From the NCBI GenBank assembly GCA_023954375.1, contig JAMLIC010000073.1, positions 1 to 39,019 of the forward strand: DNA of 39,019 bases. Direction: 5' to 3'. A program made the position numbers and the translations under genes. Below are positions 1-7,463 of this stretch, in pieces. The notes below the pieces were generated by a model. That model saw only the letters and a list, made by a program, of their open reading frames with translations. It searched no databases and was not told the origin of the DNA. Position 1 is the first letter of the stretch. Every line of letters starts with the position of its first letter. Source of the DNA: Planctomycetota bacterium (GTDB taxonomy: Bacteria > Planctomycetota > J058).

Positions 1-3000
1 CCCCAGCCGCCGCCGCGGCGATGGGCTCGTACCACGCCACGAGCGCCCCGTCGACGACGCCGACCACGGCGTGCGCCACCCCGGGCTCCGCCGCCAGGGC
101 CGCCTCGACCGCGCCGACCTCGACGCGGTGCCCGCGCACCTTCACCTGCCCGTCCTCGCGCCCGAGGAAGGTGAGCGCGCCGTCCGCCGCGCGCTCGACG
201 AGGTCCCCCGTCCTGAACCAGCGGCGCCCCTCCGCGTCGGTGACGAACCGCCCCGCCTCGTCCGCGACGAGGTAGCCGGGCGACACCCCCGGCCCGCCGA
301 TCACGAGCTCTCCCCGGTCCGCCTCGGTCCCCGCCGCGTCGACGACCCGCAGGAGCGCCCCGGCCGCCGCGCGGCCGATCGGCACCGTCGCGGCGTCGTC
401 GGCGGGCCGCCCCCCGAGCGCGTGGAAGCAGGCGTTGACGGTCGTCTCGCTCGGCCCGTAGAGGTTCACGAGCCGCGGGCCGTCGGCGCCGCCCAGCAGG
501 TCCCAGGCGCGGCGGGCGAGCGCCCCGGGCAGCGCCTCGCCGCCGACGAGGACGAAGCGCAGGGCGCCCAGCCACGCGCGCGGCGCGGGGTGGCGCTCCA
601 GCTCGCGCAGGGCGTGGACCAGGAACGACGGCACGCTCGTCCAGTGCGTCACGCCCTCGCGCGCGATGAGGTCGAGGAGCGCCCGCGGGTCGCGGGCGGT
701 CGCCTCGTCCGCGGGGACGACGGCGGCCCCGGCGAGCAGCGGCGAGAGGAGCTGCCGCACCGACGCGTCGAAGACCAGCGGGCTCGTGTGCAGGACGCGG
801 TCGCGCGGCCCGAGCTCGAACGTCGTCCGCGCCCAGTCGAGGTAGTTCACGAGCGCCGCGGCCGTGATCGGCACGCCGCGCGGCGTCCCCGTGCTCCCCG
901 AGGTGAACACGACGTAGGCCGTCGCGTCGGGCGCGAGCCGCACCCCGTCCGGGGCGGGCGCGCCCTCGTCGCCCTCGAGCGGGAGCGGCACGGTCGTGAC
1001 GTCGCCCTCCACCGCCGGCGCGCCCTCCCCCGTCACGACCACGCGCGCCCGCGCCTGCGCCACCTGCGCCGCGCGCCAGGGGCCGGGCGCGTCGGGGTCG
1101 AGCGCCAGCCAGCCCGCCCCGGCGCGCAGGGCGCCGAGCACACCCACGGCCGCCTCGGCGCCGCGCCGGACGAGGAGGCCCACCACCTGCCCCGGCCCGA
1201 CGCCGGCGGCGCGCAGGCGCGCCGCCAGCGCCCCGCTCCGCGCCGCCAGCGCGCCGTAGGTCAGCGGCGCCGCCCCGACGACGGCCGCCGCCGCCGGGGC
1301 GCGGCGCGCGTGCGCCAGGACCCTGGCCACGAGGTCGAGGTCGCCGGCCGGCTCCGCGTCGGGGCTCGCCTCGCGGGCCGCCGCGCGCAGCCCCGCCGCG
1401 ACGGCCCCGAGCAGGGCGCGCGCGGTCTCCTCGCGCAGGAGGTCCCGCGGGTGGCAGAGCGACAGGTGCAGGGCGCCCTCGCACGTCCAGGCGAGGAGGG
1501 TCAGCCGCGTCAGCGGCGTGCCGGTGCCCGCCGCCGTCCCGCCGAGCCGCAGGGCGCCCCGGGGGGCGCGGTCGTCGAAGTTCACGAAGCTCAGGACCGG
1601 CAGCGGGCCGGCGCCCAGGTCGCGCAGGAGCGGGCCCAGCTCCAGCGTGGACGGCGAGCCGCGGGCGCTCGCCGCGCGCCAGGCCTCGCGCGCCCCGCGG
1701 GCGTCCTCCAGCAGCGGCGCGCCGGGGCCCGCCACGAGCGGCACGGGGATGGTGTCGGCGAACGCGCCCACGACGGCCTCGAAGCCCGCGGGCCGCCGCG
1801 CGCGCGCCACGGCCACGGCCAGCTCCGCCGCCCCGGTCCAGGCCGCGAGCGCCCGGGCCCACACCGCCAGGAGGACGTGGAACGGCCGCAGCCCCGCGGC
1901 CTCGGCCCAAGCGTCGAGCGCCCGCCGCTCGGGCGCCGCGAGCGCCGCCTGCCAGGCGACGACGGGCCCCTCCGCCGGCCCGTCCCAGGGGTAGGCGGCG
2001 CGGAGGTGCGCCGCCTGCTCCGCCAGCGAGCCCCGCCACCAGGCAAGGTCGTCCGGGGTGGCCGGCGGGTCGGGCGCCTCGGCCAGCGAGGGGAGCGCGG
2101 GGAGGCGCGGCGGCCGCCCGTGCGCGAGCGCGTCGTAGGCCGCCAGCAGCTCGCGCGCGAGGAGGTGCAGGCTGGCCCCGTCGGCGAGGACGTGGTTCAC
2201 GGCGAGGACCAGGCGCGCGCCGACGAGGCGGGCGCGCAGGGGCGGCTCGCCCGGCCCCCAGGGCCGGTTCGCGAGCGTCGCCGCGACGTCGAGCGCGTCG
2301 CCCTCGGCCCGCTCGAGCGCGAGCCCGTCCTCGCCGACGCCCTCGCCGCCGTGCTCGTCGACGACGAGGTCGTCGTCCTCGACGCGCGCGCGCAGGAGCG
2401 GGTGGCGCCGCACGAGCGCCCCGAGCGCGTCGCGCAGGAGCCCGGGGTGCAGGGCCCCCTCGAGCTCGAGCACGAGCCAGGCCTGCGCCGGGACGCCGGG
2501 GTGCAGGCGGCAGGCGCGCGCCAGCGCCTGCTGGGCGCGCCGCAGCGGCCAGCGCGCGCCCGGGGCGGACGGCGCCGGCGACCGCGCCGCGTCGAGCGCG
2601 CGGAGGGCCCGGGCGAGCTCGCGCAGGTCCCGGTGCTCGAAGAACAGCGTGGGCGGGAGCGCGGCGCCGCGCTCCGCCTCGAGCGCGCGGAGGAGCGCCA
2701 CCGCGCGCACCGAGTCCACGCCGAGGCTCACGAACGGGCGCTCGCACGAGACCTGCTCCGGCGCGACTCCGAGCGCGCCGGCGACGAGCTGCTGCAGCCG
2801 CCGCTCGACCGGGTCGCGCGACAGCGCGCCCGGGCCGCGCTCCGCGAGCGCCGGCGCGGGCGTCGCGTCCGGCGGCGCCGGCGCGGCCGACGCCGGCGCG
2901 TCTCCGCCCGGGGCGACGAGGAGATGGCCCTCGCCCGAGGCCACGGCCGCGTCGAACGCGGCCAGCGCGCGGGCCGTGTCGAGGGCCTCGACGCCGCGCG

Positions 3001-6000
3001 CGGCGAGCGCGCGCAGGAGCCCCTCGCGCGCGACCTGCCCCACCTCGGCCCAGGCCGGCCAGGCGATCGACAGCCAGGGGCGGCCGCGCGCGCGCTCCGC
3101 CGCGGCGAGGGCGTCGAGCGCCGCGTTGGCCGCGGCGTAGTCCACGACGCCGCCGCCGAGCCGCTCGGGGTGGGCGGCGCTGACCGACGAGCAGAGCACG
3201 ACGACGTCGGGCCGCAGCTGGCGGCGCTCGAGCTCCCGCGCGAGCAGCAGGGCGCCCGTGACCTTGGGCCGCAGGACCGCCGCCACCTCGCCCGGGTCGC
3301 GGGCGGCGAGCGGGCCCGGGCGCACGACGCCGGCCGCGTGCACCACGCCGCGCAGGGCGCCGTGCTCGGCGAGCACCGCGTCGAGGAGGGCCGCGAGCGC
3401 CGCCGGGTCGGCGACGTCGGCCGCGCGGTAAGAGGCGCCCGGCAGGCCGCGCACCGCCTCGCGCGCCGTGGCCGGGTCCTCGCGGCGACCGACGAGGACC
3501 ACGGCGCCCGCCCGCGCCCGAGGAGCGCGCCGGCGAGCGCCCGGCCGACGCCGCCCGCCCGCCGGTCACCAGCCAGGCGCCCTCGGGCGCACGGGCGCGC
3601 CGCCGCGCGGCGGGTCCGAGCGGCTGGAACGCGCGCCGGCGCCAGCCGCCGTCACGCCAGGCGAGGAGCGCGGGCCGCGGCGGGCGCCCGAGCGCCGCCG
3701 CCGCTGCGCCGAGGGCCCCGGGCGGCAGGTCGGCCGGCAGGTCGAGGGCCCCGACGCGCAGGTCGGCGCGCTCGGCGCCGAGCGCCAGGGCCAGGGCCCC
3801 GAGCGCCGCCCGCTCGGGCCAGGGCGCCGGCCCGCCGCCGGGGGCGGTGAAGGCGCCCCGGGTCAGCACCCACAGCGTCGCGCCGGGCGGGAGCTCCTGG
3901 CCGACGCGCAGCAGGTCGGCGCAGGCGGCCTCGACGTCGGTCGCGTCCTCGAGCCCCCGCAGGTCGACGACGGCCGGGGCGCCGGCGTCGGCGACGAGGC
4001 CCGCGAAGGCGGCCGCCGCCGCGCCGCCGCCGACGACGCGCGCGCGGAGGGGCGCCGGCGCCGCGCCGTCCTCCTCCTCCTCCTCCTCGCGCCAGGCGGG
4101 CGCCTGCAGCCACGCGGCGGCCTCGTCGGCGACGGCCACGAGCTCGAGCCCGGAGAGCGAGGCCCGCACGCGCCCCTCGGCGTCGAGGAGCGTCACCTCG
4201 CAGCGCAGGGCCCCGCCGGGCGCGTCCGCCCAGCGCAGGTGCGCCAGGGCCGGGGCGTCGGCGCCCTCGTGCAGGACGAGGGCCCCCAGCGCCCGGGGGG
4301 CCAGGCCGCCGCCCGGCGCGCGCGCGGCGGCGACCACGCGCAGGGCCGCCGCGAGCGGCTCGGGGTGGAGCACGTAGGGCCCGCCCGCCGGCGGCGGCTC
4401 GAGCCGCGCCAGCGCGCCCGAGGCGTCGTGCCACCAGGCGGCGACGCCCGGGAGGCGCCCCGCCGGCCGGCCTGCCCAGCGCCGCAGGAGGCCGTCCGTC
4501 TCCCAGGGCACGGGCGGGCCGTCGCGGCCGCGCCGGACCACGCCCTCGGCGAGGGTCGCGTCGCCCGCGCGCGCGACGAAGGCCAGCGCGCCGTCGGCGC
4601 GGCGCGAGAGGGCGACGTCGAGCGCGGCGGGCTCGCCGGGCAGGTCGCGCGCGAGGGTCACCTGCGCCAGCCCGCCCGGCGGCTCGCCGAGGGCCTGCTC
4701 GGCCGCGCCGAGGGCCGCCTCCAGCGCGGCCAGGCCGACGAGGGCCGGCCGCGCCGCCGCCGGGCGCCCGCGCAGGAGCGGGTGGTCGGGCCCGAGCCGC
4801 GCCTCGAAGCGGGCGTGGTCGAGGCGCAGGGCCACGCGCCGCACGAGCAGGCCGTGCGGCGCGAGCGCCTCCGCGGTGGGGCTGGCGCGGTCGATCCACA
4901 GCGGGCGGCGCTCGAAGGGGTACGTCGGCGGGGCGACGCGGCGCGCCCCGGGGTCGAGGCGGCCGAGGTCGAGCGCGGCGCCGGCCGCCCACAGGCGCCC
5001 GACGGCGTCGAGCAGGTGCGCGGCGGCGGGCTCGCCGCGGCGCTGGAGCGGCAAGGCGAGCCCCTGGCCCCCGAGGGCGGCGGCGACCGAGCGGCTGAGC
5101 ACGCGGTCGGGCGCCACCTCGAGGAACGTGTCGTGGCCCTCGGCCGCGAGGCGGCGCACGGCGTCGAGGAAGCGCACCGGGCGGCGCGCGTGCTCGAGCC
5201 AGTGCGCGGCGTCGAAGCGCTCCACCCACGCCGCGGTGCAGGTGCTCAGGACCGGCCGGCGCGGCGCGCGCGCGGGCAGGCCGCCCAGCGCCTGCGCGAA
5301 GGCCGGGAGCATGGGCTCGACGAGCGGGCTGTGGAAGCCCCTGGCCAGCGGCAGCGGCGTCGCCTCGACCCCGCGCGCGGCCAGCGCGGCGGCCACGGCG
5401 GCGACGGCGTCGCGGCGGCCGGAGACGACCACCTGCTCGGGGGCGTTCGTGGCCGCGATCCACGCACCGTCGACAGGGGCGCCGTCGATCAGGGCGGCCT
5501 CGACCTCGGCGGGCGGCGCGAAGACGGCCAGCATGGCCCCGTCCAGCGCGAGGTCGGTCGCCAGCCGGCCGCGAGACGCCGCGAGGCGCACCGCCTCCTC
5601 GAGCGTCAGCGCCTCGGCGACGCAGGCCGCCGCGAGCTCGCCCAGGCTGTGGCCGACGAGCGCCGCCGGCTCGAGCCCCCAGCCGAGCAGCAGCCGCGCG
5701 AGCGCCACCTGGTAGGCGACCGTCACCGGCTGCGCGACCGCGGCGTCGAGCAGCGCCTCGGCGGGGGCCGCGGGGTCGACGCACCAGTCGAGGACGGGGC
5801 GGCCGGCGACCTCGCCCGCCGCGCGCAGGGTCGCCGCGACCTCGGGGAAGGCCTCGCACAGCCCGGCCGCCATGCCGGGGCGCTGCGCCCCCTGCCCGCA
5901 GAACACGAGGACCACCGCGCGCGGCCCGGGCCGGGCCACGCTGGCGCGCTCGTCCTCGCCGGCGCCGGCCAGCGCCAGGAGCCCGGCGCGGTCGACGCCG

Positions 6001-7463
6001 GCGCCGCGCCAGGCCAGGTCCGGCCGGGCGGCGCTGGCGCTGTGGGCGAGGTCGCGCGGGTCCTCGCCCGCGTCGACGCGCGCGAGGAGCCGCCGGGCGG
6101 TCTCGCGCAGGGCCGCCGGCGTCTGCGCCTGCAGCGCCCACAGGGCCGCGCCCGGCCGCGGCGCCCGCGGCGCCGGTGGCGGGGGCGCCTCCTCGAGGAC
6201 GATGTGGCCGTTGGTGCCGCCGAAGCCGAAGCTGCTGATCCCCGCCCGGCGCGGCCCGTCCTCGGCGGGCCAGGGGAGGGCCGCCGTGCACACCTCGAGC
6301 CCCGCCTCGTCGAGCCCCAGGTCGGCGCGCGGCTCCGCGTGGCCCACCGTGGGCACGAGCGTCCGGCGCTCGAGCATGAGCACGACCTTCACCAGCGAGG
6401 CCATGCCGGAGGCCGCCAGGAGGTGGCCGACGCTCCCCTTCACCGAGCCGAGGAAGCGGCGCCGCCCGGGGGGCAGGACCGCGGCCAGCGCGCGCGCCTC
6501 GACGGCGTCGCCCACGCGCGTCCCCGTGCCGTGCGCCTCGACGTAGCTGGCCGCGCCGGGCTCGAGCCCGGCGTCGGCCCAGGCGGCGCGCATGACCGCC
6601 TCCTGGCCGCCGGGCCGCGGCGCGGTCGCGCTCAGCGCCCGGCCGTCGTTGTTGACCGCGCTGCCGCGCACGAGCGCCAGGACCGGGTCGCCGCGCGCGC
6701 GCGCCTCGTCGGCGCGCGCGAGGAGCAGCGCCGCGCCGCCCTCGCCCAGGACGAAGCCGTCCGCGCGCCGGTCGAAGGGCAGGCAGCGGCCGGTCGGCGA
6801 CAGGGCCCAGGCGCGCGACATGGTCACGAAGGGCGTCTCGGAGAGGTTCAGGTTCACGCCGCCGACGAGCGCCAGGTCGCACTCGCCCGCGAGCAGGCTG
6901 CGCCGGGCCAGGTGCAGGGCCACGAGCGACGACGAGCAGGCGGTGTCGATCGCCAGGGCCGGCCCGCGGAGGTCGAACGTCTGGGCGACGTTCGCCGCGA
7001 TCATGTTCTTGAGCGCGCCGGTGGAGACGCTGCCCGGCAGGTCGTGGCCGGCCGCGATCGCCGCCAGCACCTGCTCGTGGTAGTTGGCCTGCGTCACGGC
7101 CACGAACACGCCCACCGACCGCCCGCGGGCCCGCGCGCCGGCGTAGCCGGCCCGCTCCAGGCACTCGAGGGCCAGCTCGAGGAACAGCCGCTGCTGCGGG
7201 TCCATCCACGCCGCCTGCCGCTCGCCCAGGCCGAACACGGCGGGGTCGAAGCCGCGCACGTCGTCGAGGAAGGCCCCCCAGCGCGAGACCGAGCGCGCGC
7301 GCGACTCGCCGCGCGGGTCGTAGAAGCGCTCGAGCGGCCAGCGGTCGGGCGGCACCTCGCGCACGCGCGGCGCGCCGGCCGCGAGGTCCGCCCAGAACGC
7401 CTCGGGGTCGGGGGCGCCCGGCAGCCGGCACGAGACGCCGATCACCGCCAGGTCGCGCGTCAC
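1..7463 (-). CDS. Hybrid polyketide synthase / nonribosomal peptide synthetase, 3' end outside window
   Basis: Multidomain assembly-line enzyme that would extend an acyl chain with one ketide unit and then condense an amino acid. Reading from GTG 7463: KS with active Cys in DTACSSS (about residue 176), EAHGTGT and the GSVGHLLAASG segment; AT with GHSLGE (Ser about 606) and a GFHS motif, more like malonyl- than methylmalonyl-specific; a DH-like region (about 4830-4130) without its catalytic residues; KR with SSVSA and DYAAANA; ACP with LGVDSV (about 2713); a C domain with NHVLADG; an A domain with FTSGSTGTPRG, NLYGPSETT, RTGDL and GREDGQVKVRGHR, running into the window edge. The A-domain specificity pocket cannot be read safely. 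The frame is 7463 to about 3558, then shifts twice inside the KR (separate entry). The start overlaps the upstream stop as GTGA, so the two genes are probably translationally coupled. Confidence 0.93.
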   Translation of the reverse strand, partial: MTRDLAVIGVSCRLPGAPDPEAFWADLAAGAPRVREVPPDRWPLERFYDPRGESRARSVSRWGAFLDDVRGFDPAVFGLGERQAAWMDPQQRLFLELALECLERAGYAGARARGRSVGVFVAVTQANYHEQVLAAIAAGHDLPGSVSTGALKNMIAANVAQTFDLRGPALAIDTACSSSLVALHLARRSLLAGECDLALVGGVNLNLSETPFVTMSRAWALSPTGRCLPFDRRADGFVLGEGGAALLLARADEARARGDPVLALVRGSAVNNDGRALSATAPRPGGQEAVMRAAWADAGLEPGAASYVEAHGTGTRVGDAVEARALAAVLPPGRRRFLGSVKGSVGHLLAASGMASLVKVVLMLERRTLVPTVGHAEPRADLGLDEAGLEVCTAALPWPAEDGPRRAGISSFGFGGTNGHIVLEEAPPPPAPRAPRPGAALWALQAQTPAALRETARRLLARVDAGEDPRDLAHSASAARPDLAWRGAGVDRAGLLALAGAGEDERASVARPGPRAVVLVFCGQGAQRPGMAAGLCEAFPEVAATLRAAGEVAGRPVLDWCVDPAAPAEALLDAAVAQPVTVAYQVALARLLLGWGLEPAALVGHSLGELAAACVAEALTLEEAVRLAASRGRLATDLALDGAMLAVFAPPAEVEAALIDGAPVDGAWIAATNAPEQVVVSGRRDAVAAVAAALAARGVEATPLPLARGFHSPLVEPMLPAFAQALGGLPARAPRRPVLSTCTAAWVERFDAAHWLEHARRPVRFLDAVRRLAAEGHDTFLEVAPDRVLSRSVAAALGGQGLALPLQRRGEPAAAHLLDAVGRLWAAGAALDLGRLDPGARRVAPPTYPFERRPLWIDRASPTAEALAPHGLLVRRVALRLDHARFEARLGPDHPLLRGRPAAARPALVGLAALEAALGAAEQALGEPPGGLAQVTLARDLPGEPAALDVALSRRADGALAFVARAGDATLAEGVVRRGRDGPPVPWETDGLLRRWAGRPAGRLPGVAAWWHDASGALARLEPPPAGGPYVLHPEPLAAALRVVAAARAPGGGLAPRALGALVLHEGADAPALAHLRWADAPGGALRCEVTLLDAEGRVRASLSGLELVAVADEAAAWLQAPAWREEEEEEDGAAPAPLRARVVGGGAAAAAFAGLVADAGAPAVVDLRGLEDATDVEAACADLLRVGQELPPGATLWVLTRGAFTAPGGGPAPWPERAALGALALALGAERADLRVGALDLPADLPPGALGAAAAALGRPPRPALLAWRDGGWRRRAFQPLGPAARRRARAPEGAWLVTGGRAASAGRSPARSSGAGGRRGPRRSPRGPGHGARGGARPAGRLLPRGRRRRPGGARGPPRRGARRARRPARRGARGRRRAPGPARRPRPGRGGGGPAAQGHGRPAARAGARAPPAAARRRRALLVGQRRPPRAARRRRRGLRRGQRGARRPRRGGARARPPLAVDRLAGLGRGGAGRARGAPARARRARRRGPRHGPRAGRVRRGRGLGRGPSPRRPGRRRAGVGRAGAAGRDARAGARGARPGRAVARPGRAAAAAARRRRARSRAGAGLVRAPVREPRRGLGARGGAPPRARGGARRRAPAHAVLRAPGPARARPGPPRARRGAVAGAVRPGRALAAAARPAGAGARLPPAPRRPGAGLARARARGGPAPRAPARRARGARAAPPAPARARRGRRPRRRRARRRGRRRGRARARAGRGRRARRRGDAREPALGAGRAAPARPPRRRAPGPRREPRPRRRGQPAPPRARAAGGLRRARARAAAAPPRAPLAGRGARPAGHPGRPCLVAGLAGGAGGAPPRRLPLGRAGGGARRRLAGGARGARAAGARRLGRGRGAAAVPRPPGGVGPGARGLDRGGGAGRGRGARAAARGLRGRRGRVRRHHPRAARGGPRRAAAGGRPRGARGLARGERPRLAVHAGAGPAPARPGRRPAAGPELRELRRPRPPGRPAARRDGGGHRHAADAADPPRLDVRGRPAPVALPPAGPPARGDRARPARGRRGGAARGGPRGEPRRGAGRRPRPRGQGPGARAPRPGGGGRRRGGAADLRRAGGAERGAGGAPARRRRRAGAGGGPPRPARRRGGRGCARRPARRGGLAGARPRRARPLARGAGGAGAGARGRDGGGRAGGGGRRHDRAAPARGRRGRARPGRGAARARRDGLRRVHLGEHGDAARRADHGRGARELPRLGADDVRARAARPRPAHEPAGLRRVGAAAPLAAARRGRRRPRGRGDRPRPAGAPRPHRARGRDALDERAVVPGPRPARAGAPPRAARVAGRPALRPRRRRGAARGARPPRLGPAGRRRRPAAREPLRAERDDRQRLLPRARGAARRRRRDGADRPRGGRGAPAGRRRGGDRGGPGRARDRRAGGVARLPRRGRGGAVRHRRGGAPLVQDGGPRRARGGRRAHLPRARGRAGEGARAPRRGRRGRGGPGGGARGGARRGRRRRRGARGVVRAHRRGGGW
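3506..3558 (-). other. Two apparent one-base deletions in the KR nucleotide-binding loop of the PKS-NRPS
   Basis: Upstream the gene reads EGAWLVTGG and should continue as a Rossmann glycine-rich loop. The expected AGGVGRALAGALL appears only after adding one base in the G run near 3551-3558. AVVLVGRREDP appears only after adding another base in the G/C-rich stretch 3506-3519. The net shift of two bases moves the gene into the frame that then stays clean through the ACP, C and A domains to the window edge. Sequencing or assembly indels are the simplest explanation; real inactivation is the alternative. Confidence 0.8.

Noticed and set aside
3506..3558. Programmed ribosomal frameshifting in the PKS-NRPS
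   Set aside because: Two shifts within about 50 bp in a catalytic domain, without a slippery heptamer or a downstream structure common to both, make programming unlikely.
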